DNA of 64,000 bases from DATBGO01 sp036558005. GTDB lineage: Bacteria > Actinomycetota > Actinomycetes > Streptosporangiales > Streptosporangiaceae. The DNA lies in the NCBI GenBank assembly GCA_036558005.1, contig DATBGO010000235.1, forward strand, positions 1 through 64,000, read 5' to 3'. The translations under genes were made by a program, and so were the position numbers. Positions 10,169-21,466 of the stretch are shown in pieces; positions within the stretch are counted from its first letter, which is position 1; each line of letters opens with the position of its first letter. The notes under the pieces are model-generated. The model was not told the origin of the DNA. It was given only the letters and a program-made list of their open reading frames with translations, and did no database searches.

Positions 10169-12261
10169 GGCGCTCGCCCCCCCGTTGTCTGCGCGTCCTG
10201 CGGGCTCGGTCGCTGCTGGCCGCCGGGATTCAGCGCGTCGAGGACGGCGCGGGCCACGGCGGGCCCGATTCCCGGCAGCCCGGCGATCTCAGTAACGGTA
10301 GCCCCGCGGATCCGGCGGACCGAGCCGAAATGCCGCAGCAGCGTGGTCCGGCGGGCCGGGCCGAGCCCGGGAACCGCGTCGAGCTCGCTGACCGTGAGCG
10401 CGGCGGCCCGCTTCTTGCGGTGATAGGTGATGGCGAACCGGTGCGCCTCGTCCCTGACCCGCTGCAGCAGGTACAGGCCCTCGCTGGTGCGCGGCAGGAT
10501 CACCGGGCTGTCATCGCCGGGCAGCCACACCTCTTCCAGCCGCTTGGCCAGGCCGCACACCGACACCGTGTCGATGCCCAGCTCGTCCAGCGCCCGGGTG
10601 GCGGCCGCCACCTGGGCCGGGCCGCCGTCGATCACGACCAGGTTCGGCGGGTAGGCGAACTTGCGCGGCCGGCCCGCGGCCGCCGCCTGCTCCGCGGCGT
10701 CCAGGCTGGCCGCGGGCCCGGGGGCCGACTCCTGTCCGGCCGGGTCGCCGAGCATGTCGAGTTCTCCGGAGGCCTCGCGTTCTTCCAGATACCGGCGGAA
10801 CCTGCGGCAGATGACCTCATGGACGGAGGCCACGTCGTCGGTCCCGTCCTGCCCGTTGATGCTGAACCTGCGGTATTCCGACTTGCGCGGCAGCCCGTCC
10901 TCGAAGACGATCATCGAGGCGACCACGTGGGTGCCCTGCAGGTTGGACACGTCGTAGCACTCGATCCGCAGCGGCGCGTCGTCGAGTTCCAGCGCCTCCT
11001 GGATCTCGTGCATGGCCCGGCTGCGGGTGGTCAGGTCGCTGGCGCGCCTGGTCTTGTGCTGGACCAGGGACTCGGCCGCGTTCCTGGCCACCGTGGCCAG
11101 CAGCGCCTTCTTGTCGCCGCGCCGAGGCACCCTGAGCCGGACCCGGCTGCCGCGCCGGGCCGCCAGCCAGTCCTCCACCACCGCCGCGTCCGGCGGCAGC
11201 TCGGGCACCAGCACCTCGCGCGGGATGCCGCCCTGCCCGGAGCCCGGCGCGGCGGCCCGGCCGCGCCGCTCCTGCCCGGGGGTGCCGCGGCCGGGCCCGG
11301 CTGGCTGCGGCCCGGCCGCCACCTTGTCGGTGCCGTACACCTGGCCGAGGAACTGCTCCACCAGTTCCCCGGTGCTGATGTCCTCGACCTTGTCCACCAC
11401 CCAGCCGCGCTGCCCGCGGACCCGGCCGCCGCGCACGTAGAACACCTGGACCGCGGCCTCCAGCTGGTCCTGGGCCAGGGCGATGACGTCGCAGTCGGTG
11501 CCGTCGCCGAGCACCACCGCCTGCTTCTCCAGCGCCCGCTGCAGGGCCTGGATGTCGTCTCGCAGCCGGGCCGCCCGCTCGTATTCCTCCGCCGCGGCCG
11601 CCGCCCGCATCTGCGCCTCGAGCCGCCGGGTGAACTTGCCGGTCTGGCCCGCCATGAAGTCGCAGAACTCCTCGGCCAGCTCGCGGTGCGCGGCGGCGTC
11701 GATCCGGTCCACGCAGGGCGCCGAGCACTTGCCGATATAGCCGAGCAGGCACGGCCGGCCGATCTGCCCCGCCCGCTTGAACACCCCGGCCGAGCAGGTC
11801 CGGACCGGGAAAACCCGCAGCAGCGTGTCGACGGTGTCCCTGATCGCCCAGGCGTGCGAGTACGGCCCGAAGTAGCGCACCCCGCGCCGCCTGGCCCCGC
11901 GCATCACCATCACCCTGGGATATTCCTCGTCCATGGTGACCGCGAGGTAGGGGTAGCTCTTGTCGTCGCGGTAGCGCACGTTGAACCGGGGGTCGAACTC
12001 CTTGATCCAGGAGTACTCCAGCTGGAGCGCCTCGACCTCGGTGCCGACCACGGTCCAGTCGACGCCCGCCGCCGCCCGCAGCATCGACTGGGTGCGCGGG
12101 TGCAGCCCGGCGAAGTCGGCGAAGTAGGAGTTCAGCCGGGATCGCAGGCTCTTGGCCTTGCCGACGTAGATCACCCGGCGGTGCTCGTCCCTGAACCGGT
12201 AGACACCGGGTGACTCGGGGATCGAGCCTGGCGCTGGTCGGTAGCTCGCCGGATCTGCCAC
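10165..12261 (-). CDS. uvrC: Excinuclease ABC subunit C
   Basis: A 698-residue nucleotide-excision-repair nuclease that makes the 3' and 5' incisions around a UvrB-marked lesion. Domains in order are the GIY-YIG nuclease (GVYRFRDEHRRVIYVGKAKSLRSRL, residues ~19-45), a Cys-rich loop (TCSAGVF...CLLGYIGKCSAPC), a UVR helix (EEYERAARLRDDIQAL, ~210-225), the RNase H-like C-terminal nuclease (IECYDVSNLQG) and a tandem helix-hairpin-helix (VPGLGPARRTTLL and LPGIGPAVARAVLDAL). A low-complexity insert around residues 310-345 separates the halves. The start is GTG. It heads the uvrC-rapZ-yvcK-whiA operon. Confidence 0.97.
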   Translation of the reverse strand: MADPASYRPAPGSIPESPGVYRFRDEHRRVIYVGKAKSLRSRLNSYFADFAGLHPRTQSMLRAAAGVDWTVVGTEVEALQLEYSWIKEFDPRFNVRYRDDKSYPYLAVTMDEEYPRVMVMRGARRRGVRYFGPYSHAWAIRDTVDTLLRVFPVRTCSAGVFKRAGQIGRPCLLGYIGKCSAPCVDRIDAAAHRELAEEFCDFMAGQTGKFTRRLEAQMRAAAAAEEYERAARLRDDIQALQRALEKQAVVLGDGTDCDVIALAQDQLEAAVQVFYVRGGRVRGQRGWVVDKVEDISTGELVEQFLGQVYGTDKVAAGPQPAGPGRGTPGQERRGRAAAPGSGQGGIPREVLVPELPPDAAVVEDWLAARRGSRVRLRVPRRGDKKALLATVARNAAESLVQHKTRRASDLTTRSRAMHEIQEALELDDAPLRIECYDVSNLQGTHVVASMIVFEDGLPRKSEYRRFSINGQDGTDDVASVHEVICRRFRRYLEEREASGELDMLGDPAGQESAPGPAASLDAAEQAAAAGRPRKFAYPPNLVVIDGGPAQVAAATRALDELGIDTVSVCGLAKRLEEVWLPGDDSPVILPRTSEGLYLLQRVRDEAHRFAITYHRKKRAAALTVSELDAVPGLGPARRTTLLRHFGSVRRIRGATVTEIAGLPGIGPAVARAVLDALNPGGQQRPSPQDAQTTGGRAP

Positions 12262-12327
12262 CCAGTAACTCTATGCAGAGCCGCCCGCTGCCGCCCGCAT
12301 CTGGCGCCGGGCGCGGCCGGCCGGGGG

Positions 12328-13542
12328 GTGTGGCAGGCTAGCCCAGTGCCGTTCGCCGTTGCCGCCAGCGCGCTGGCCGCGGCCGCCTGGCTGTACCTGC
12401 TCGCCCTGCACGGCGGCTACTGGCGGACCGACCAGCGGCTGCCCGGGCTGCCCGCCCCGGCCGGCCCCGGCCAGGCCGCGGGCTGGCCGGGGGTGACCGC
12501 GGTGGTGCCCGCCAGGGACGAGGCCGCGATCTTGCCGGCCACCCTGCCGTCGCTGCTGGGCCAGGACTACCCGGGCCGGTTCGGCGTGCTGCTGGTGGAC
12601 GACGACAGCACCGACGGGACCGCCGCGGTGGCGGCCCGCCTGGCCGCGGGCCTCGGTGCCGGGGCGCGGCTGCGGGTGATCGCGGGGTCGGCCACCCCGG
12701 CGGGCTGGGCCGGCAAGGTATGGGCGATGGCCCAGGGGCTGCGCGCCGCCGGCCAGGCGGACTACGTGCTGTTCACCGACGCTGACATCGCCTACCAGCC
12801 GGGCACGGTGGCGGCGCTGGTGCGGGCCGCGCGGGACCGGGACGCGGTGCTGGTCTCGCAGATGGCGCTGCTGCGGGCCGAGGCTGGCTGGGAGCGGGTG
12901 CTGGTGCCCGCGTTCGTCTACTTCTTCGCCCAGCTGTACCCGTTCCGCCGGGTAAACGGGGCCGGCCGCACCGCCGCCGCGGCCGGCGGCTGCATGCTGG
13001 TGCGCCGCGAGGCGCTGGCGGCGGCCGGCGGGCTGGGCCAGATCCGGGCCGCGCGGATCGACGACGTCGCGCTCGGCCGCCTGCTCAAGCGCGGGCCAGC
13101 CGGCGGCCGGTGCTGGCTCGGCCTGAGCACCAGCGTGCGCAGCCTGCGCGAGTACCCGAGGCTGGCGCAGCTGTGGGACATGGTGGCCAGGAGCGCCTAC
13201 ACCCAGCTGCGCTACTCCCCGGCCCTGCTCGCCGGGACGGTCATCGGGCTGGCCTGGCTGTACCTGGTGCCGCCTGCCGCGGCGATCGCCGGGGCGGCGA
13301 TGCTCGCCGCCGGGGCCGGCGGGCTGGCCGGGCCGCTGGCCGCGGCCGGGCTGGCCGGCTGGGCCATGATGACCATCAGCTACCTGCCCATGCTGGCGCT
13401 CTACCGGCTGTCGCCGCTGCGGGCGCCGACGCTGCCGCTGATCGCCGCGGGTTACGCGGCGATGACGGTCGACTCGGCGCGGCGGCACATTCGCGGCCGC
13501 GGCGGCGAATGGAAGGGCCGCGCGATCCCGGCTAGCCGCTGA
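12328..13542 (+). CDS. HpnB-like membrane glycosyltransferase (hopene-associated family)
   Basis: A 404-residue family 2 glycosyltransferase with an N-terminal membrane helix (~6-28) and three or so C-terminal membrane helices (~295-385). The catalytic part has VVPARDEAAIL, LLVDDDSTDGT, FTDADIAYQPGT (DxD), LVPAFVYFFAQLYPFRRVN and AGGCMLVRREAL, closely following the hopanoid-associated HpnB family. No squalene-hopene cyclase or other hpn gene is in the window, so the hopanoid link is family-based only. Start: GTG at 12328, or an in-frame GTG at 12346. The 3' end overlaps the convergent cupin gene by 11 nt. Confidence 0.85.
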   Translation: MWQASPVPFAVAASALAAAAWLYLLALHGGYWRTDQRLPGLPAPAGPGQAAGWPGVTAVVPARDEAAILPATLPSLLGQDYPGRFGVLLVDDDSTDGTAAVAARLAAGLGAGARLRVIAGSATPAGWAGKVWAMAQGLRAAGQADYVLFTDADIAYQPGTVAALVRAARDRDAVLVSQMALLRAEAGWERVLVPAFVYFFAQLYPFRRVNGAGRTAAAAGGCMLVRREALAAAGGLGQIRAARIDDVALGRLLKRGPAGGRCWLGLSTSVRSLREYPRLAQLWDMVARSAYTQLRYSPALLAGTVIGLAWLYLVPPAAAIAGAAMLAAGAGGLAGPLAAAGLAGWAMMTISYLPMLALYRLSPLRAPTLPLIAAGYAAMTVDSARRHIRGRGGEWKGRAIPASR

Positions 13543-13870
13543 CCGCCCTGGTCCCCTCGGCCGGCCCGAACAGGACCAGCGCGGCGAAGTCCTCGGTGAC
13601 GGCGGTGAACCGGTGCTCCTGCGCGGCCGGGACGTAGACGACCGAGCCGGGACCGACCTCGGCGCTTTCCTGGCCGGCCAGCAGCGTGGCCCGGCCGGCG
13701 GTGATCACGTAGATCTCGTCCTCGGTGTGCGGTGACTGGCCGTCGGTGCCGCCGCGCCGGATCGAGTAGGTGCCTGCCGACAGGTCCGCGACCCGGAACT
13801 GCTCGTCCCAGTGGGTGTCGGCGCCCTCGGCTGGCCGGGTGAACTCCCCCGCGCCGCTGATCACCTGCAT
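13532..13870 (-). CDS. Cupin domain protein
   Basis: A 112-residue single-domain cupin (small beta-barrel, often metal-binding). The first metal motif is partly recognisable around the HTEDEIYVITAG stretch (His and two Glu candidates) and the second around VYVPAAQEHRFTAV, as in cupin_2 proteins. The ATG at 13870 begins MQVISGAGEF and is preferred over the longer open frame to 13948, because homology to the barrel starts about there. Substrate and role are unknown. It converges on the HpnB-like gene and is divergent from folD with a 137-nt gap. Confidence 0.72.
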   Translation of the reverse strand: MQVISGAGEFTRPAEGADTHWDEQFRVADLSAGTYSIRRGGTDGQSPHTEDEIYVITAGRATLLAGQESAEVGPGSVVYVPAAQEHRFTAVTEDFAALVLFGPAEGTRAVSG

Positions 13871-14891
13871 CGCTCGCCTCCAGCCAGACGGCGGGCTGCG
13901 CCGCCAGCCGGCCGGCCCGGTGAGGCAACTGTAGACCGGGTGCCGCACAATACCTGCGGCTGCACATACACCGGCCAGGCCGGCCGGCTGGCTGACGGGG
14001 GGACGCCATGCCCGCGACGCTGATGGACGGGACCAGGCTGGCCCGCGAGATCGTCGCCGACAGCGCCGGGCGCGCCGCCGCGCTGACCGCCGCCACCGGG
14101 ATCACGCCCTGCCTGGCCACCGTGCTGGTCGGCGATGACCCCGCCTCGGTCACCTACGTCCGGATGAAGCAGAACAGGTCCCGGCAGGCCGGCATCATCT
14201 CCCGGCACGTCGGGCTGCCCTCCGGCACCTCGACCCGGCACCTGGTGGACGTGATCTCGGGCCTGTCCGGCGACCCGGCGGTGCACGGGATCCTGCTCCA
14301 GCACCCGGTGCCCGCGCACATCGACGAGCGGGCCGCGTTCGAGGCCATCGCCCCGCACAAGGACGTCGACGGCGTGACGATGCGCTCGTTCGCGGCGATG
14401 GCGTTCGGCTACCCGGCGTTCGCCTCGTGCACGCCGGGCGCGATCATGCGCCTCCTTGATGCCTACCAGGTCGACCCGCGCGGGCAGCACGCGGTCGTCA
14501 TCGGCCGCAGCCCGATCCTGGGCCGGCCGGCCGGCCTGCTGCTGCTGGCCAGGGACGCGACCGTCACCTACTGCCACTCCAGGACCCGCGGGCTGGCGCA
14601 GGTCGCGGCCACCGCGGACATCCTGGTCGCCGCCGTCGGCCAGCCCGCCCTGGTACGGGGCAGCTGGATCAAGCCTGGCGCGGTGGTGGTGGACGCAGGC
14701 TACAACCCTGGCAACGTCGGGGATGTCGCGTTCACCGAGGCGCTGGCCGCCGCGCGGCTGCTGACCCCGGTGCCCGGCGGTGTCGGGCCGATGACGATCG
14801 CGGTGCTGCTGGCGCAGACCATCGACGCGGCGGCCGCCATCGCCGCGGCCGCGGCTGGCGCGGCCCCGGCGCGGCCTTCCAGCCTGGCCGG

Positions 14892-17783
<2,892 letters not shown>

Positions 17784-17847
17784 GGGAGCCTCCCGTGCAG
17801 GCCCGCTGCGGGGCCGTTGGCGCGGCGTTCGGACTCCCCGTCTGTCA

Positions 17848-17862
17848 TCCCGCGGCGCGGGA
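17848..17862 (-). promoter_or_regulatory. Inverted repeat between glycine aptamer and gcvP
   Basis: TCCCGCG and CGCGGGA form a perfect short hairpin lying just 3' of the aptamer on the minus strand, 65 nt before the gcvP start. It is a reasonable candidate for part of the expression platform. No U-run follows, so intrinsic termination is not obvious; the switching mechanism is inferred. Confidence 0.4.
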
Positions 17863-17962
17863 CTCCAGAATGCTGAGGCCGCCCGGTCCTGGTGCCTGAG
17901 AGGTTCCGGGGAGGTTGCCCCTTCGGCGCTCCGCGCTGGCTGCGCGGGGACTCTCCCGGGCG
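17858..17962 (-). promoter_or_regulatory. Glycine riboswitch (one clear aptamer)
   Basis: Read on the minus strand, the leader of gcvP holds the conserved glycine aptamer core: CGGGAGAGTCC, GCGCCGAAGGGGCAA, then CCTCTCAGGCACCAGGACCG, in the expected order and spacing, closing near ATTCTGGAGTCC. Only one complete aptamer is convincing. The adjacent perfect inverted repeat at 17848-17862 may belong to the expression platform. Position directly before gcvP matches known glycine riboswitches. Confidence 0.9.
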
Positions 17963-18000
17963 GGTTTAACCAGCGCCCCGAGCCTACCCGAGACCTCAGC

Positions 18001-19068
18001 TCAGACGTCGTCCCAGCGGAACACGCGGGTCGAGACGGCAGTCAGCACCGCGGTGAGCCCGAGCAGGATGCCGATGGCCGGCAGCGCGGCCGCCGGGCCC
18101 TCGCCCCGCGCCATCACGTCCTGCATGCCGGTGACCAGATAGCGCAGCGGCATCACGTAGGAGACGTCGCGCAGCCAGGCGGGCGCGAAGTCCAGCGGGA
18201 TGAACGCGCCGCCGAGGAACGCCATCGGCAAGATGATCAGGTTGGCGATCGACGCCGCCGCCTGCTGGGTCTTGGCGAACGAGCCGACCAGCAGGCCGAT
18301 GGACATGAACGCGAGCGTGCCCGCGGCCACCACCGGGATCGACATCCACCAGGACGCGGTGAGCTTGAGCCCGAAGTACGGCAGCGTCGCGACCGCCAGG
18401 AACAGCACCAGCTGGACCATGGCGATGGCCAGGCTGATCCCGATCCGCGCGGACACCACCGATGAGGTGCCGACCGGGGCCAGCCGCAGCCGCCGCAGCA
18501 GCTTGTTCTGCCGCCAGGTGACCAGGGTGATCGCGGCGCCGAACGTGCCTCCCGCGGCGATCGCCCAGCCCAGCAGCCCGGGCGCGAGGTACTGGATCGG
18601 TTTCAGCGAGCGGTCCTCGACCTGCTGGCTGGCCAGCCGGTAGGCGGGCGCCCCGGTGGCGGCCTGGTTGGCGCCCTGCACGATCTCCCCGAACACGGTG
18701 CTGACCACGCCCGCGGTGACCTGGTCCGCGACCGAGTAATGCACGATCAGGGTGTGGCCGCGCTGCTGCACCGCGGCGTCGTAGTCGCCCTTGCGCACGC
18801 CGCTGACCGCCGCGGGCAGGCTGGCTGCCGGGCTGAGGTCCAGCACCTTGCCCAGCTGGCCGTGGCTGCCGGCCAGCGCCTGGTTCAGCAAGGTGACCTG
18901 GCCGACCTCGGCGACATGCAGCCGGGGCGCGGACTGGTTCTTGTAGATCGAGCCGAACAGCACCAGGAACAGCAGCGGTATCAGCACCGAGAACACCAGC
19001 GCCGCCCGGTCCCGGACGAAGCCGCGGAACATCGCCCCGGACAGGCTGCGCAGCGCTGCCGGGTTCAT
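18001..19068 (-). CDS. ABC-2 type transporter permease (DrrB-like)
   Basis: A 355-residue membrane protein with an N-terminal helix (~23-43), a long extracytoplasmic region of about 150 residues containing the NQSAPRLHVAEVGQ stretch, and five further hydrophobic helices to the C-terminus (GIVxxxFG-type core at GLLGWAIAAGGTFGAAITLVTW). This is the ABC-2 exporter architecture found in daunorubicin-resistance-like systems. The ATG overlaps the ATPase stop by 4 nt. Substrate is unknown; small hydrophobic drugs or lipids are usual for the family. Confidence 0.88.
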   Translation of the reverse strand: MNPAALRSLSGAMFRGFVRDRAALVFSVLIPLLFLVLFGSIYKNQSAPRLHVAEVGQVTLLNQALAGSHGQLGKVLDLSPAASLPAAVSGVRKGDYDAAVQQRGHTLIVHYSVADQVTAGVVSTVFGEIVQGANQAATGAPAYRLASQQVEDRSLKPIQYLAPGLLGWAIAAGGTFGAAITLVTWRQNKLLRRLRLAPVGTSSVVSARIGISLAIAMVQLVLFLAVATLPYFGLKLTASWWMSIPVVAAGTLAFMSIGLLVGSFAKTQQAAASIANLIILPMAFLGGAFIPLDFAPAWLRDVSYVMPLRYLVTGMQDVMARGEGPAAALPAIGILLGLTAVLTAVSTRVFRWDDV

Positions 19069-19985
19069 GCCCGGTACTCCCGCCCGGTCAGGCTGAGGAA
19101 CACGTCCTCCAGGCTGGCGCCCTGCACCCGCAGCCCGGCCAGCGCGCCGTGGTTGGCGAGGTAGCTGAGCACCTCGGCGGGGTCTCGGGTGGCGACGGTC
19201 AGCGAGACGCCGTCGTCGCTGATGCCGTCCTCGGCCCGGCCTCGCAGCGCCTGGGCGTCCGCGGGGCTGAGCAGGCCCGACTCCACGCTGATCCGCAGCG
19301 GGTAGTCGAGCTGGCGGACCAGGGTGGCGGGCGGGCCCGCCAGCAGGATCTGGCCGTGATCCATGATCGCGACCCGGTCGCAGAGGGTCTCGGCCTCGTC
19401 CATGTGGTGGGTCGTCAGCACCACGGTGCGGCCCTGCGCGCTGATCGTCCGCAGCAGGTCCCACAGGTTGCGCCGGGCCTGCGGGTCCAGCGCACCGGTC
19501 GGCTCGTCGAGGAACAGCAGCTCGGGCCCGTGCACCAGAGCGCAGGCGATGGACAGCCGCTGGGCCTGGCCGCCGGACAGCTTCTCCGCCCTGATGCCCG
19601 CCTGCTCTTCCAGCCCGACCACGCCGAGCATCTCGTCCGCCTGCCGGGCCGGCACCCCGTACAGCGAGGCGAAGGTGCGCAACTGCTCCCTGGCGGTGAG
19701 CCGCTCGAAGAACGAGGAGGCTTGCAGCTGGACGCCGATCCTGGGCAGCAGCGCCGGGTTGCGCGGCCAGGCCGGCAGCCCGAGCACGGTCACCTCGCCG
19801 GAATCGGCTTGCCGCAGCCCTTCGATGATCTCCAGCGTGGTGGTCTTGCCCGCCCCGTTCGGGCCGAGGATGCCGAAGAACTCACCGGGCGCGACCTCGA
19901 AGCTGACCCCGTCCGCCGCGCGCACGCTGCCATAGGATTTCCGCAGGTCGCGGACAATGATCGCGGCGGGCACGCGGAACACCAT
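19065..19985 (-). CDS. ABC transporter ATP-binding protein (DrrA-like)
   Basis: A 306-residue ATPase with Walker A (GILGPNGAGKTTTLE), signature (LSGGQAQRLSIA), Walker B (LLFLDEPTGALDP), H-loop (TTHHMDEAE) and the C-terminal DrrA-like extension. It energises the permease encoded by the overlapping downstream gene. The start codon lies 6 nt after a TATATC hexamer inside a near-palindrome (19988-20001), so the mRNA may be leaderless and operator-controlled. An in-frame GTG three bases on is an alternative start. Confidence 0.93.
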   Translation of the reverse strand: MVFRVPAAIIVRDLRKSYGSVRAADGVSFEVAPGEFFGILGPNGAGKTTTLEIIEGLRQADSGEVTVLGLPAWPRNPALLPRIGVQLQASSFFERLTAREQLRTFASLYGVPARQADEMLGVVGLEEQAGIRAEKLSGGQAQRLSIACALVHGPELLFLDEPTGALDPQARRNLWDLLRTISAQGRTVVLTTHHMDEAETLCDRVAIMDHGQILLAGPPATLVRQLDYPLRISVESGLLSPADAQALRGRAEDGISDDGVSLTVATRDPAEVLSYLANHGALAGLRVQGASLEDVFLSLTGREYRA

Positions 19986-19987
19986 AA

Positions 19988-20001
19988 CACGATATAACGT
20001 G
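19988..20001. promoter_or_regulatory. Near-palindromic operator/promoter candidate upstream of ABC exporter
   Basis: CACGATATAACGTG has CACG/CGTG arms and, on the minus strand, contains TATATC placed six bases before the exporter ATG. That combination looks like a -10 element embedded in a repressor site of the kind used by TetR or similar regulators of drug exporters. No regulator gene is adjacent, so the cognate protein is unknown. Confidence 0.4.
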
Positions 20002-20085
20002 ACGAGCCCGCAAACCCGGCCGCCGGCAGACCCGAGCCCCCGGCGCGCGGCGGCCGGCCGGGGAGGGTCGCCCAGCTAGGTACCG

Positions 20086-20691
20086 CTAGCCGGTTTTGCG
20101 GGCTCGGCGCCTGGCTAGCTCGTCGGCGCCGGATGGGCGGCCGTCGGCGGCCTCGTCGGTCTCGGCGCGCTCGGCGGGCATTTCGGCGAGGGTCCCCTCG
20201 ACTTCCTGCCAGACCCGGCCCAGCGCGATCCCGAACACCCCCTGGCCGCCCTGGAGCAGGTCGACGACCTCATCGGGGGACGTGCACTCGTACACGCTGA
20301 CGCCGTCGCTCATGAGCGTGACCTGGGCGAGGTCTCCGGCCCGGTGCTCGCGCAGGTGGCTGAGCACGGCCCTGATCTGCTGCAGGGAGATGCCGGTGTC
20401 CAGCAGCCGCTTGACCACCTTGAGCACCAGGATGTCGCGGAAGCCGTACAGCCGCTGCGATCCCGAGCCGGTGGCAGCCCGGACGCTGGGCTCGACCAGG
20501 CCGGTCCTGGCCCAGTAGTCGAGCTGGCGGTAGGTGATCCCGGCCGCGGTGCAGGCGGTCGGGCCGCGGTAGCCGACGTCCTCCGGCCGCGCGGCGACTT
20601 CCTCGCCGAACAGCAGCCCCTGCTCGCCAGCGTGCCGGGCAGCGGCACCGCGCGCGCGAGGTGCATGCCCGTCACCCTTGGTTACCGCCAC
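20086..20691 (-). CDS. MerR-family transcriptional regulator (Rv1830-like)
   Basis: A 201-residue regulator with a MerR-type winged helix (GYRGPTACTAAGITYRQLDYWARTGLVEPSVR, then SQRLYGFRDILVLKVVKRLLDTGISLQQIRAVL). The position two genes from the FtsR-like gene matches Rv1830 in M. tuberculosis. GTG at 20691 is chosen because GGAGG lies five bases upstream; the open frame to 20868 has no homology. No cysteine-rich effector domain follows, and the C-terminal half (VYECTSPDEVVDLLQGGQGVFGIAL) is the ligand-independent Rv1830 type. A promoter-like pair lies upstream at 20737-20766. Confidence 0.88.
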   Translation of the reverse strand: MAVTKGDGHAPRARGAAARHAGEQGLLFGEEVAARPEDVGYRGPTACTAAGITYRQLDYWARTGLVEPSVRAATGSGSQRLYGFRDILVLKVVKRLLDTGISLQQIRAVLSHLREHRAGDLAQVTLMSDGVSVYECTSPDEVVDLLQGGQGVFGIALGRVWQEVEGTLAEMPAERAETDEAADGRPSGADELARRRARKTG

Positions 20692-20736
20692 GCCCACCTC
20701 CGGCCCGGGAGCGATATCCCCGGGTACTCGTCTCGA

Positions 20737-20766
20737 ACGGTAGGCCGCGGGCGGTGACCTCGTCAA
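20737..20766 (-). promoter_or_regulatory. Sigma-70-type promoter for the Rv1830-like regulator
   Basis: On the minus strand, TTGACG (20766-20761) and TACCGT (20742-20737) are separated by 18 nt, close to the actinobacterial housekeeping consensus TTGACn / TAnnnT. The start codon at 20691 is about 45 nt downstream, leaving room for the GGAGG site. Predicted by motif only. Confidence 0.5.
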
Positions 20767-20871
20767 CGATCGCCGACGGCGCGTCGCAGACGAGTAACGA
20801 GTCACGAAAAAATAGCATCCCCGCTGCTGACCGTGATCACACCGCAACCCCAGCCAGGACCCCGCCACAGG

Positions 20872-21333
20872 TCAGGTGGCGCGGCCGAAGTCCTCCGGGG
20901 AGATGGTGTCGAGGAACTCACGGAACTTCTCGACTTCATCTTCCTGCTCATCGGGGATCGCGATCCCGGCCTCGTCCAGGATGTCGTCGCTGGCGAAGAT
21001 CGTCGCCCCGGTTCGCAGCGCCAGCGCGATCGAGTCGGACGGCCGGGCGCTGACCTCCTTGCCGTTGGAGAAGACCAGGTCGGCGTAGAAGATCCCGTCC
21101 CGCAACTCGGTGATGTTGACCTTCCGCAATTGCACATCGAGGGCCGCGAGCACATCCCTGAGCAGGTCATGAGTAAGCGGCCGGGCGGGCACCAGGCCCT
21201 GCTGGGCGTAGGCGATCGCGGTTGCCTCCATCGGGCCGATCCAGATCGGCAGGTACCTCTCCCCCTGCGTCTCCTTCAGCAGGACGATGGGCTGGTTCGT
21301 GGGCATCTCAACGCGAACGCCAACGACCTCCAT
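20872..21333 (-). CDS. Bifunctional nuclease family protein (DUF151, Rv1829-like)
   Basis: A 153-residue DUF151 protein. Plant members have combined RNase and DNase activity, while actinobacterial orthologues are essentially uncharacterised. The family core MEVVGVRVEMPTNQPIVLLKE, YLPIWIGPMEATAIAYAQQG, RPLTHDLLRDVL, VSARPSDSIALALR and C-terminal EVEKFREFLDTISPEDF is intact. ATG at 21333 is preferred; GTG at 21342 is possible. It lies between two MerR genes as in mycobacteria, with its own promoter-like region upstream at 21400-21420. Confidence 0.92.
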   Translation of the reverse strand: MEVVGVRVEMPTNQPIVLLKETQGERYLPIWIGPMEATAIAYAQQGLVPARPLTHDLLRDVLAALDVQLRKVNITELRDGIFYADLVFSNGKEVSARPSDSIALALRTGATIFASDDILDEAGIAIPDEQEDEVEKFREFLDTISPEDFGRAT

Positions 21334-21394
21334 CTGCCTCACGGCGGCTCCGTCCCTCAAAGGCGCCTCGGCGCGCTGCCTGTACTTCTGGACC

Positions 21395-21420
21395 CTGCTT
21401 AAAGGCAATCCCTTTGTCAA
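21395..21420 (-). promoter_or_regulatory. Promoter with internal inverted repeat before the DUF151 gene
   Basis: A perfect TTGACA (-35) sits at 21420-21415 on the minus strand. Seventeen bases downstream is a weak -10 candidate (CAGGGT). The spacer holds the inverted repeat AAAGG-N5-CCTTT (21401-21415). A dyad between -35 and -10 is where MerR-family activators bind, and two MerR genes flank this site. The assignment is inference. Confidence 0.4.
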
Positions 21421-21466
21421 CGTACACCCGCTATCGGGGAGCACCGGCCCGCACCCTGGCGCGGCG

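Noticed and set aside
17784..17847. A second complete glycine aptamer
   Set aside because: GGGGAGTCC is present but the GCCGAAGG and CUCUCAGGC cores are missing, so only one aptamer is claimed.
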